NCBI RefSeq assembly: GCF_000189635.1
Contig: NW_002476426.1
Location: forward strand, 1,302,001-1,366,000
Length of the DNA stretch: 64,000 nucleotides
Reading direction: 5' to 3'
Source: Tetrahymena thermophila SB210
Taxonomy: Eukaryota > Ciliophora > Oligohymenophorea > Hymenostomatida > Tetrahymenidae
Shown piece by piece: positions 52,082 through 64,000 of this stretch (its first letter is position 1; each line of letters starts with the position of its first letter). A program made the translations under genes and the position numbers. Under the pieces are notes generated by a model, which did no database searches, was not told where the DNA came from, and saw only the letters and a list, made by a program, of their open reading frames with translations.

Positions 52082-52999
52082 TTGATTTCCTATTGTTTGT
52101 TCTCTTTCTTTAGCTAGATTGATTTTTTAAGTACAACTTTTTGAATAGATGGAATTTATCAAATTTTATTATAAAATAATACTTACTAATCGAATGATTC
52201 TAGTTTTTCTCTTAAGAAAAGTTTTTTAAAAGTTTTTTTTTTTTTTTGAAATGGAATATATATTCTATTTACTTAAAAAAAATATAAAATCTCAAGCACC
52301 AAAATTACAAATATTTTATTTTACTCAAAAAATTTTTAAGTGAATAAAGATGAAAATTATTTTCATGACACAATTTTGAATAGAATAAATTTATTCATTT
52401 TAAACTATTAATTTACAGCCAAGCACAAAAATTTTAATTTATTAAACCAATTCAATTGAATTCAATTTGTTTTAAAAATTACTTTAAATATTTATTTTAC
52501 AAATAATTCTTATTTTAAAATTATAAATTCTTTTTTAGTAAAACTTAACTATTTTCTTCTTTTTTCAAAACGCATAAAATAAAAAAATAAATATCTAATA
52601 AATTTAAAAAAATATGTAAAATTTCTACTATTTCAACACAAAAAAAAATTATTATTTCTAACAAATAGCAATAAGTCTTTAAAAGTTAATTTAAGAAAGA
52701 TTTTTTTTAGTCTTTGCTAAGGAAACTTAATAAATTTAAATATTTATTTTCAAAACTGAATAAAATACTTTTTTAATTTTTAATTTTTTAATTTAAGTGA
52801 TAAACTATATAATATACAAAATGATTTAATCTAAAACCTATATCAATCTACAAACATCAATTTTAATAATTTAAAAAAAAAAATATTTTTGAAATGCAAA
52901 AACATACGAAATATGTATGCAACTACTATAATCTCTTACATTAGTATCTAAAATAATTAAAAAACTATTTGTTATATAAAATTTATTTAGCAATTTTGT
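52082..52999. other. Promoter region of UBL-tudor gene and 3' flank of WD40 gene
   Basis: 0.9 kb, extremely AT-rich, with long T and A runs (52227-52245, 52869-52883). Both neighbours are on the minus strand. Nothing else was recognised. Confidence 0.5.
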
Positions 53000-55900
53000 T
53001 CATCTTGATGGGTTTATAATCTCAACAAACTGTAAAAAGCCATTTTCATAGCCTATTGACAACTTATTCATTTCAGGAGATAGTGATAATTTAGTAATTT
53101 TACAATTTTAGGATTTGAGTTATTAGTGATTTTTAGGAAAATTGACATTTTGCAAATTTTAATCTAGTATTACAACATCAGAAGAGAAATTATTATCAAT
53201 AAGAACGAAAAATGAATTAATCTTTGGATTAAATATTATTTAATTAATTTAATCAGATAAACTGATTGAGTAAACATATTACTAAGTGAGATGATGTATG
53301 TTCCACAAAATTATTTTATTTTTGCAGTGTAAGCTGAGCAGAAAATGTAAAAATTAGTTTCTTTTTACAATTTAGATAGAATTTATATGACCTAAAGTTT
53401 AACAATTTAAAGTCTAGAGAAATTAATGGGTTATTTTACTAGTCTCATCATTAATTTTAACAAGATATGAATTTATGCTTTTAAAGCCTGCCTAGAAAAG
53501 AATACTTTTTTCTTCATAAAAGCAAAGATCAGTGTCACTAAGAATGTGATCTATTGTATATACAGGATTTTCTTAAACAATATTGTGAAAATTTTCTTCA
53601 CTTTGACAAAAATCTTTATCTTTCAATTTGTACTACCAAAATAAGAGCTTGTTATGGCCATCTGTTACGATTATGTCTAATGTACTTAAATAACTCCAAC
53701 AGTCAATGGCCAAGTACTACTAGTTTTTTATAATTTATTCTAAGGTAATTTACTATTCTTATTCAGAGTATTTACAGACTACTAATTAATTATTATTATT
53801 CAAAAAAATTAATAAAGATTTAGAAGTGATAAAACTGACTTAAGAAATAGATTCCTCCCCAAAATCTATTTTTTCTATCAAATTATCCTTTAGTATTTTT
53901 TATTCATCAACTTACTGGCTGTTTTCTTTAACCTTGGTAAATTCATCTAGTAAAAAAAAGTTATTTAGTTTTGTAATATACGCTTTCATATCACAAGAGA
54001 TACTCATGTGATTACAAGAATTAAAAAAAACTAATTCGTTGATTGATACTGTATGTATTTTTCCCACAAATTATGTTTGCAACGAAAACAATACACCTCC
54101 AACTTTGAAGCAGCTGTCTGTGAATTCTTCTTAAAATTCACTGATATCTTCCTCTATTTATTCTTGTTAACATTTTTTTTCTTCAATTTTCTTTAACTGC
54201 CTAAATTTTTTGAACTAAGTTATAATTTTTAATTACTTTTATAGTATTTTTTCCCTTTAATGTTTTTGAAATTCAAGTAAAATTTTTTTATTATTCTCTT
54301 CATTTTGTTTGAATAACTTTTCTTCAAAACTTATGTTTTAGATTTCCTCTTCTACTGAGCTATGATTTTTTTAAAAATTGATATTATCATTTTCTTTTTA
54401 GACTGTTTATATTAGATTTGAGGTGTTTTCATCTATTTTTTTAGTTTTTATACTTTCTTATAAGCTGTATTTTTTGGAAATAGTACTTTTAGGCTTGCTT
54501 GACTTATCTAAATTAATTAAATGGTCTTTTTCTTAACAGTCAACTTTTTCATTATCTAGAAGGTTATTTAAATTTATCACCTAAGGATTAACTATTTTTA
54601 GTTATTTTGATGGCGGATTTTGCTAAAGCTAATAATTCTTATCTCCAATTTTTAAGTCCTTTTACTTAGTAGTACTATCAAGAGTATTGAGCTTTTTACA
54701 GTAAGTTTAACCTTATTGATTTTGAGTAATTGTTACTTCATTAATTTTTTCTTGTTATTCCTATTGTAATTCATCAAAATCAGTTTACAATTTCAAGTTC
54801 TGGCTTTTTGTGAATATCTAAGGCTCAAACTCTTTTATTTAATTAAAATTTGTAGAAATTGTGCTTGAATTCATATTTGTATTAAAGCTCTATTTTAATT
54901 TATTGTCTTTATCTTCAAATGTTTCCATTTATTATTTTCCCTGATTTTCATGATCTTGCTACTACATTTGTAAATATAGAGCTGAAAAGTGCTGTAAATT
55001 GACTTTATTTTACACTTTATTTACTTAATTGCCAGTTAGATAGAAAGTGTTCTATTAATTACCACTAAATTTAATTTACATATTATTACTTCTATTTACT
55101 TGCAAATTTTTAGATTAAAGATTTTGGTTCTATTAAAATCGCTTTTCATTTTGCTCTAACAATTATTAATTTGAAATGTCTTTTTTTTTACTTTTTTCGA
55201 TAATACAGGGTAGGATTTTTGCTTATTTAGACTCAAGTAATTTTTATTCATAGTATTAGTAATATTCTATTCTTAGAGATTAATTTCGGTTTTCCAGTAA
55301 TAACACTTGCTGTATTTCTTTAAAGTACACAAAATCATCTAACATGAGAGAAATTCTATAATTAACAACAAAAATCAGTAATTAACATAAATGTAAAATA
55401 AAATAAAAAATGAAATAAAATAAAATTAATTAATTCATTATTACCTCCTAAGATTTGATTAAATTATGAATTCGAAGGTACATTCCAGTTTTTAATTTAA
55501 AGAAAATTTCACATGTTTCAGCTTTTTGCCCAAAAATGAATTTACTGAACTCAAAATATTTAGCATTTATTAAACTGATTTTAAAGTATCTTTATGTCCC
55601 TTTCTGCACAACTCTACAATTTCATCATACTTATTTTAGACTATTTGATTGACTTTATTGAGAGAGTCAAAAAAGACTTTTAAACCTTCTTCTAAAAATT
55701 CTTTTTCAGTTACCTTGTTTATACAGTCTGCTACACTAGCATATTTACTGTTAATATTATAAATTAGAAAAATCAAAACAGTAATAAAATAATACAACTT
55801 TATTCGTAAGTAAGATTTGTGATTTTTTAAACTTAAATGTATCCAGTAAGACTTAGTAAATAGATAGCTATAGCTAACTGGTAACTACTGGTTATATTTC

Positions 55901-56571
55901 TTTTATAACGCGCATTAAAATAAAATTAAAAAAAAAATTTTTTTTTTTGACTGAATGGATAATTTCAAGCTTATAGAAATAGAATATTTTTCACCAAAAT
56001 AAATTAGAGTGATATTAAAAATACTTAAATAAATTCAAATAATTTATTTTTTAATCCTGTTTATTTAGTAATTTTAATGAAAAGATTAAATTAGCTCTCT
56101 AGCATCTTTGCTAAATTAGGTCAGTAAGATTATATAAATAAATAAAAAAATAAATATTTGAAAATATTAAATACCTTAGTATATCTTTTTATAAAATTCT
56201 TTTCATCTCAGGAAGATATTATTCTACAAAGCAATATTCAAGTAGTGTGTGGTTCAAAATTTTAAATTATTCAAACACATCAGGTAGAATTTCATGTTAT
56301 TTCGAGTGCTTACTTTGAATTACGGAATCTAAAGATTGCCTATTCAAGGCCTATGACAATTCAGTTTTAATGATTTTCTTTATATATGAAATAGTTTACT
56401 TACGAAACACTATAAATTTGTTTATAAATTTACTTATTAATTAATAGGTTATTTTGAATATCCATCAAAATTTGTATGCTTGAGTATTTTTTTTATCTGC
56501 TTCTTTATTTACAAAATAGGATTTCCACTCTTTTTAATTGTGATAATTCTCATTTTCAATAGGTTTTATAT
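53000..56571 (-). CDS. Large coiled-coil protein with C-terminal WD40-like propeller
   Basis: Exons 56175-56377, 55445-55747 and 53000-55355 join in phase to about 950 aa; an upstream exon ending at 56513 (PIENENYHNQKEWKSYF) joins in phase through a 135-nt intron. No in-frame ATG is visible there, so the first exon is missing from my model. The N-terminal part is helical (YLPEMKRILQKDILSKYASV, CINKVTEKEFLEEGLKVFFD), like the coiled coil of TRIM-type proteins, but no RING or B-box is seen. A long Gln/Asn/Lys-rich middle follows. The last 330 residues show WD40-like strands: ILWNIHHLT, LLFWQYKL, and ITKLSLSPEMNKLSIGYENG before the stop. Such propellers serve as protein-binding platforms. Role unknown. 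Confidence 0.7.
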
Positions 56572-59500
56572 CTTAACAACTAACTTAATTAACAAATAAA
56601 TCTTATATTCAAGAACAATTTCGAATCTCAAAAGCACTTTAAAAATGAAAATATCTTTCCAATATTTTACCAAAATAATGTTTGTTTAATGTGTTTTTTA
56701 AACTCAAAAAACCCTCCTTTAAATAAAAAATGATAAAAAGATAAATTCCAAATATAAAATTATAATTTTCTTTCTATAAAATAGAACTAGAATAAATCTG
56801 CTTCAAAAAACATGCATGAATAAACAGAAACAATTCAGGTAAATTATTATGCAAATTTAATACTTAAATTAGTAATAAGAAATAAAATTTTTGTTAATAG
56901 AGGGTAGTTTTCTATAATTTCTTTCGATAATATAAATAGGATGTAATAAAATATCATTTGTTTATATCTTTGCTTATAGAAGAAGATTTTTTTAGTTAAT
57001 TTTTTTTTTTTTGTTTAAAAAGCAAATAATTAAATTTCAACAAAATATAAACAGGAGAGTAAATAAATTTAAATGAGTGAATAAATGTGCGTGTGTGTGT
57101 AAGTATATTTAATTAATATCTCCAACATTTATATTACAACAATTACTCTGTATTTAAATGCATACAACTTGTTCAAGCACTGTTATATAAGATAATCTTA
57201 TTTTTAGAGCTTTTTATTAATTTTCTATTTTTAAATCTAAAAATTATTGCTTTTCCTATACTTTGAGTAAATTAGAAAAATTTTATAATTTAATGATGTT
57301 AAAAATTATAATTATTTATTACTTTTAAATATCGTGATGAAAGAGAGGGTTAGGCAATAACTTAGCTTCAAATAGATTGTAGATAGATGAAAGTATTTAA
57401 TGGAACAATATTTTATAATAGTATGAGTGAAAATTTTGATCACTTTTACATTAAATAATATTTATATTTAACATTTTAAAAATAAACCTAAATTTAGAAA
57501 TAAAGATTAGTTAGAGAAATGAAATTCAAGGCTCTTTGCATTTGTAAAGCAAAGAGATGTTTGCTTTTTAGTAGTTAAAAATTATCTATTTAAATGAGCT
57601 ATATTATTTTTTGTAAATTATAATTTAAATGGAATTTTTAATTTATTTATGAATACTTCCTTAAAAAACCTCCATGCTTAAATTCCATCAGAACTATTCA
57701 ACATGAATCAAAAAAAAGAAAATAAAAGAAAAATTTGATTCATTATTCATAAACTTTTAGGCTTATTATTATGCCTTAATACCTTTATATTTTTTTATTT
57801 AACTCAAATAATCAAGAAAAAAATTAATGAAATAGTTTGTTAGTTGTTTTTAATTCAACCTTTTTAATTTTTTAGTGCGTTCAAGCTTTCTTACTTGCTT
57901 GATTAAAATTTAGTTAAGAAAATATGCGAACTTATAAAATCCCTACTTCCTTTATTCAAATATTTTGCATTACTTCTTTGTTCAATGTCAATAGAAGAAG
58001 TTTGTTATGAAAAATTTAAGCTTTTGGCAAAAATTTTGTGCATAAAATTGTATTAAAATTAATAAAATGATGAAAGGTAAAATTTAATTATTCTTTTATG
58101 TTATTTAGTTTCAGAATATATTATGTATTTTTGTATATCTTTTATTTCAATTTACATATGTAGACGAAAGTAAACTATTATTATTCAAGGAACACTATCT
58201 TTAATTCGCTACAGTGAATATTTAAGTTAAAAGAAAATTAAATGACTAATAATTTTAAAATAATCAATTTCTGCACACACTAAATTGAAGAAAAGAAATT
58301 AGTTTTGTATATCAAATATTTAATATGATACCAGAATTAATCGTTCCACAGAGATATTATAACTTTTTTTGATATTAATCCAAAAAGATAATTCAATAAA
58401 GGGTAGGTAAACAATCATACCCTAGATGTCTGAAAAAATATAAAGATTTATAAAAATTGATAATATTTTTGTTGTAGATATAGATTTTTATAGAATAAAA
58501 TTCTTATTTGATGATTTTTATTTTTTCACTGAAAAACAATGAACGGTATGTCTGTTGCTATCATTATTCAATTTATCTTATTATCTTAATTTATTTATCA
58601 CTTTTATTTAGTCTTATTACTGTTTTTATCAAAAATGTATTAGTTACGGGAAGCGAGTAAGAAGCTTTCACATATCTGAAAATTAAGAGCTAAGTTGTCT
58701 ATTTGATTAAAAATAAAGGCAAAGAAAGAAAGGCATTTATTTTGTTATTTATTTTTCTCCCACTTTTGTATTTAATATCCTTGTCATATTAAAATAACAT
58801 TACGATAATATAATTACTAATATCTTAGAAGTAAAATCACTAAATATTATAAATATTAATATAATCATAAGCGGAATGGATTAATCAAACAAAACTTCTT
58901 ACTTTAATAATGAAATAAAAAAAATTCATTTAGATTGGATGCGCCATCTGAAATATTTTGATCTAATTTGAAAATAATTTGATTTTTACTGTATTACAAA
59001 ATAATATATTTATTTCAAATGTTGAGTCAGTAAAATTGCTCATTTGATTGTTGGGAAATAAACTCCTCATTAAAAATTTTAAATTCCAGATTGTAAAAAT
59101 TTCAATCAAAACACATGGATTTCGTTGGAGGTGTTTTGCAAAATCAAAAAATTAAATTTGACAAAATATTTATTTCATAGTACTTTTATTAATATATTCA
59201 AAGTAAAGTTGTATGATGAAAAATATTCTATGAATTCAAACATTATTTGCCAAACAACCCTTCCTTACAGATAATTTTTTCAAATCAAATTTTAAACGCT
59301 TACTTTTAAATAAACTTTTTCAAAGGGATTAAAATTATTTTATAGATTTTTCAATAAGCGCACTTTTCTTACATCAGCATGCTTTTTCTCATCATAATAA
59401 GTTCTTACATATTGAATAGAGTTTTTATATTGGAAAAAAAAAAATTTATTCTCTTAAAAGTAATAATAAATAAATAAATAATAAATATTATTACCCCTTG

Positions 59501-61125
59501 ATTCTTTTCAAAATGCTCGCCAGCATTTAATTTTTATTTTTCACTGAATGCCTTTTAAGCATTTATATATAAGATTCAATTAATTTTTATCATAATTATC
59601 TTCCTCTTCTTAAGCTAGTTATATATTTGTATATTTGTATACAGGATTTCTTCAAAATCTTTAAAATAAAAGCTTAAAATATGTACTAAATTTACTTCAC
59701 AGAAGTTTCATTAAAAGCAGAAATAAATATTGCCAGTATACTGAGAATAAGAGAGTAGAGTGGCATAAATAAATAAATAAATTTATATTTATAAATAGAA
59801 TATATTTTTATACGCAATATTCCGTATCAAATTAATTAGGCTAATTTTGGAAATATTTCAAAATTTCTGTTACGCATATATATCAGATTACAAAATTAAA
59901 TAAATGCTAAACTGATTAATTGAGTGTAAATTTTAATATCTTTATTAAATTAAATGAAAAGTTATTGCAGAGAATATATTTTACTGACCTGTTTAATTTA
60001 AGATACTTAAATGCATGGTACTCCAAACTAAACCAACTAAAAAACTAATTTAATTTAGTTGTAATAGACTAAAAGACAAATAAAAAGCACTTTTGCTATT
60101 TTGCTGAATGTTATTATTTGGAGCTTTTGAAAATGAAGTCAGCCAATTTTGATTTTCTATTTGTAAATTGAATGTAAATAGTTCTTTTGTTAAGATAAAA
60201 GCCTTATTTTTTTAATGAACTAATTTTATTCCTCTCTTTGAAGAAGCACTTTCTTTTCTTAAACAGATATGGCTTGATAATATTCATTCTCTTGCTTTTT
60301 AATTTGTTTTGCACATAAATGGAGTTATGAAGGATAATTTTTGAATTTATTACTTTGTTTGATCTATTCTAATACTGCTAAATAAATATTAAAAGAATTA
60401 AGTTAATATTAGTCTATGATAGATCTAATAAATAAATAGACAGATTGAGAGATAGATAGATAGAAATGCAAAATTTGTTAAAAAAGAGATGGAGAAGCAA
60501 AGAAGAAAAGTTTCTTCATTATAATTGATTGTAGGGAAATTAACAAACAGTGCGGCCTTTCCTCTTTAAGTACTTGCTAAGCTTAACAGCTAAGAGTTGA
60601 TCTTATTATTTAATTATGTATGTTCCAAGTGAAATTAAAAGAAGGACTAAGGTAAAAAAGTTGATATACTTATAACTTCTGTAGCTTAAATGATTTCTAT
60701 GATTGTTAAACTGACACAATATTAAAATGAATGATAGGAATTGAATAAGTTGTATAGGAAAAGCCTGATTTTCCTTAATTACTTTTTTTTAATAAATGAA
60801 CAAAGAATCTTTTTTATTTTATAATTGCACTTTTACCCCCTTAATATATATTTAGAGATCAATTGATTGACTGATTGACTGAATCAATCCTTTCAATTTT
60901 CACTTTTATCTTTTATACAGTAAATTTAAAAATAAAAAATTGAAATTAAATTATTAATAATAATAAATAATTCAGAAAAAATTTAATAATTAATCAAAAA
61001 ATCAAAAAAAACAAAAAAATTAAAAAACAAACAAAGATTTTACTATCTTAAAATCACAATATATCTTTATAACACCTACCTATTTATTACAAATATACAA
61101 TCAAGTAAACAACGCATATACATAA
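56572..61125. other. Gene-poor 4.5 kb region
   Basis: No gene can be supported. Open frames of 100-130 codons occur on the plus strand (from 57519 and at 59025-59420) but have the composition expected by chance. Low-complexity tracts include a GT-rich stretch near 57088-57101 and GATA repeats near 60440-60465. It must contain the missing 5' end and promoter of the WD40 gene and the promoter of the next plus-strand gene. Confidence 0.5.
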
Positions 61126-62706
61126 ATGGCTGACTGTTGCGTTCAAGAAACCTAAGATTTTACTGCTCAATATAATGCTCAAGCTTAATAACATTAGGCA
61201 CAATCTTACATCACTATTCCTTAATGTCCTCCTATTTTATATAGCAGTTTTATTGAACAATCCTCTTAGACTTACCTTAATTTATGCTTATTTCAAGACT
61301 AAGTTGTTATTGCATAGGTAATTTGCTTTTTACTTTACGATAACACAATATATAATTCATTCATTAAATGATTTAATTCATAAAAATTGTTTTATTGTTA
61401 AAATTATTTTTGATTCTCGCAAAAAGAATACTAAATAACTCATACTTAACCCGCAATTAATTTAATAACAATAAGAGCTAACTAAATCTCCTGATTTTTA
61501 ATTAATTTTGCTTAGTTGAACAGCTCTTTTTATTTTTTGAAATATTTAATTCAGAAACTCAATCGATCGTTGCTAATTTTTACTGAAGATATTAATTTTC
61601 CTTCTAAAATCATAAATTTGATTTAAATGGATACATAAAACTTGTTACACAAAACATAAATCCTTTACAAATGTAAAAGCGATTTTGAATCAAATAATAA
61701 AAGCGCTATTCATCAATAAATATTACTCTCCATTTTATACAATCATAATGAAAATTACAAAAAAGTAAGTATTGGAGTCTTTGATATTTGATAACGTAAA
61801 TCCACCAAATAATAATCTATTAAATCAAAAAGTGTTATATTAAAACAGTGATAATTCAAAAAAGCAATTTACAGTATTTATTAGTAACGCATTCGATAAT
61901 TTATCTAACAGGGTGATAACAATATTTGGAGAAGAAATTAATTAATTTTTTTACTCTCTCTCTTTTTTTTTTGTGCTTACAAGATTACTCTGAATTAATT
62001 ATAGAACTAAATTTTTGAAAATAAAATAAAGAAGCTTAAGTTTTGTTACTTGATATTTATCAAATCATAACAGACTAAACAAAAATAAGAGTTGATTTTA
62101 ACAATTTAAACAGAAGATTAAATCTTTTTTATATATTAATTTATTCATTCTCTTAATATTTCATAAAACTAAATATATCTTTTAATAAATAATTAGGATA
62201 GACTTGCAAAAAGCACATTGATTTTCGATGGTCTTGTAAAGTTTGCTATATTTTCTGAATAAAATGGATAATACGTCAACTCAAAGATAATATTCAGCAA
62301 AAATGAATTGTCAACTACTTTCCTATTCTTAAATTCAGCTGAAGCATAACTCTGGTACATGAAACTCTTAGAGCTCGGTATTCCCCAATTAGTACAAGTA
62401 GGATATCCCACCTCTGAATAATAACGTTAATTCAGCGAGTAACAAGCAGTAAACTAAATACTTGCTGAAGAATAGGAAAAGATCAAAACTCACTCTAAGA
62501 AACCCTCAATTTTCAAGTATGAAAGCCTTGACATTCCCTACTAAGGTTTCTACAACTAATTCAATTAAACTAATTAAACTGTCAACAGAAGATTTAACAA
62601 AACCAGCAGCTAAGTCCAAGGCTTTCTCTACAAATTGATCTTAACCAAAAACATCAGAAACGTTCCCAAGTAAGATGCTATTGTCTTAGAACAAGTACTC
62701 CTTTGA
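61126..62706 (+). CDS. Unknown 233-aa protein with strong codon bias
   Basis: Two clear exons, 61126-61317 and 62197-62706, join in phase across an 879-nt intron. The first encodes MADCCVQETQDFTAQYNAQA and a Gln/Tyr/Pro-containing segment. The second encodes STLIFDGLVKFAIFSEQNGQ, then STTFLFLNSAEAQLWYMKLL, which has the shape of the last strand and helix of a PH-like domain, and a polar Gln-rich tail ending QDAIVLEQVLL. C-ending codons (ATC, ACC, AAC, TCC) are frequent, unlike the neighbours, which suggests high expression. The intervening segment also holds coding-like stretches in shifting frames, so further exons cannot be excluded. No family assigned. Confidence 0.6.
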
Positions 62707-64000
62707 GAAAATAATTGAATTTCGAATCAAAAATTTGCTTTTAAATTAATTTAAAAAAGATTTTTCCTCTCCAGAGACTTTTTCATTTATAATCAATCAA
62801 TCTATTTCTTCTTTTATAAAATAATACTAAAAAAAAAATATCATCATTAATAAATAAATAAATAACAAACTCTTACAATATAATAACCAACTATCACTTT
62901 AAACTCTATAAACAATTTAGTTAACAATTTGCTATGTAAAACTTTACTTCCTATTTCTAATGAGTCAGCTTCATTCAATTCATTCATACCAACCTAACTG
63001 GTTAGCTAGCTAGATGCTAATAACATCCTGTCAAGCTATTTTAAAATCCTCCTGTATAAATAAGCAATTAAGCTTTCATATCCCTCCATCCTTCCTTTGC
63101 CGTTCATTTGATAATATTTTATCGAATTCTTTTTAAGAACATATTTATTTGATCAATCAACCCGATTGCCAACAGCTTGAATGTTCATATACAAAATTCT
63201 TTCAAATTATTTCAAAATTTCAATATAACAAAAATAAATAAAATTATTACTATTTTACTTAACCAATATACCGCTCAAGCAAATGGCAATCAATTTGAAA
63301 AAACTAATAAATAGTCGATAAAATAAAACTAATGGCTAGGGGTTCTGCGGATGGATATAAGCTAATTTTTTAATTAATTTTATGCTGACAAAAAGGATAA
63401 TAAAAGTCACAGCAAATATAATAAATTACTATATTATATATATATATTTATATTTTATCAGATGTGTAATACTATTCTAGTTTTTCTCGTTTGCTTGTAA
63501 TAATCATTCTATATCAATCAACTTAATTTAAACTATTTAATGTTACACTATTTAATTTATTTAAATTTCTTGTATAGTAATTCAAGTTACTATACTTATA
63601 GTAAAGTATTTACAGCTAAGCGGTAGTGAATATTTCACAAATTACCCTAACTTCCATAATACAACAATTAAACACTTTTAAAAAAATGTAATATCTATAA
63701 CTCAATAATAAAATTCTTTAACAAAAATAAATTTTAAGTTTTCATTCTTATTTTTCTTAATTTTGCTTAAAGTATTAACTTTTTTCTTTTCAAATTAGCT
63801 TGATAAAAAATATTAGCTCAAATTTAATCTTAATAGAGACAAATACCTAGCTTTTCATTTCAAAATTTTAGCCAGCAAATAATCTTAATTTTACTTTCAC
63901 TAGTAATTTACTCTTTCATTCAGCATAAATAAACTAACATTTTTGCTAAATAATTTATAGTACTTATATCGCTTGCAGTTTACAAATTTAAACTCAGCTA
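62707..64000. other. 3' flank and intergenic region to window end
   Basis: Pyrimidine-rich 3' flank to about 63130, then AT-rich DNA. A short GC-richer patch at 63333-63360 could start a very small frame (MARGSADGYK...), but no continuation is visible. No other feature was recognised. Confidence 0.5.

Noticed and set aside
57519-57840. Open frame of about 108 codons starting MKFKALCICKAKRC
   Set aside because: Composition is dominated by Phe, Ile, Lys and Tyr as in random AT-rich sequence, and no motif is present.
58541-58960. Plus-strand open frame with VLVTGSEQEAFTYLKIK
   Set aside because: Its length is within what a one-stop code gives by chance in AT-rich DNA. There is no supporting start, splice pattern or family similarity.
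60029-60037. TAAACCAAC resembling the start of the 15-base Tetrahymena chromosome breakage sequence
   Set aside because: Only the first nine positions match and the remainder diverges, so it is expected by chance.

Overview
The window is ciliate nuclear DNA, most like a Tetrahymena-type (oligohymenophorean) macronuclear chromosome. It is extremely A+T rich. Long reading frames appear only if TAA and TAG are read as glutamine and TGA is the sole stop. Many introns are short, AT-rich and GT...AG. I see no telomere repeat, rRNA, tRNA, CRISPR array or recognisable transposon, which fits a streamlined macronuclear region.

Layout. 1-16.5 kb: five tandem, intronless, minus-strand paralogues of a two-pass membrane protein (809-828 aa each); the first two copies are a recent segmental duplication of about 3.1 kb (copies offset by about 4.3 kb). 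17.5-18.7 kb (minus): seven-exon mitochondrial methylglutaconyl-CoA hydratase-like enzyme. 19.3-22.6 kb (plus): transportin-3/importin-13-like nuclear transport receptor. 23.3-25.0 kb (minus): intronless leucine-rich-repeat protein. 26.1-26.6 kb (plus): doubtful small gene. 26.8-30.0 kb (minus): 731-aa coiled-coil protein with codon use typical of strong expression, probably cytoskeletal. 32.2-33.2 kb (plus): glyoxalase II. 34.9-38.9 and 39.6-44.5 kb (plus): two large, distantly related proteins with very Gln/Asn-rich C-termini. 45.4-47.1 kb (plus): pepsin-type aspartic protease. 47.7-48.8 kb (plus): membrane-anchored RING protein. 49.8-52.1 kb (minus): multi-exon protein joining a ubiquitin-like domain to a tudor/chromo-barrel-like domain. 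53.0-56.6 kb (minus): large coiled-coil/WD40-like protein with an unresolved 5' end. 56.6-61.1 kb: gene-poor. 61.1-62.7 kb (plus): 233-aa unknown protein in two exons. 62.7-64 kb: no gene seen.

The genes do not form an obvious pathway. They are individually transcribed nuclear genes in mixed orientation. The least ordinary items are the tandem membrane-protein array with signs of gene conversion, the paired Q/N-rich proteins, and the ubiquitin-like/tudor fusion. Exon joins were made by hand from splice sites and reading phase; joins I could not resolve are flagged in the entries.
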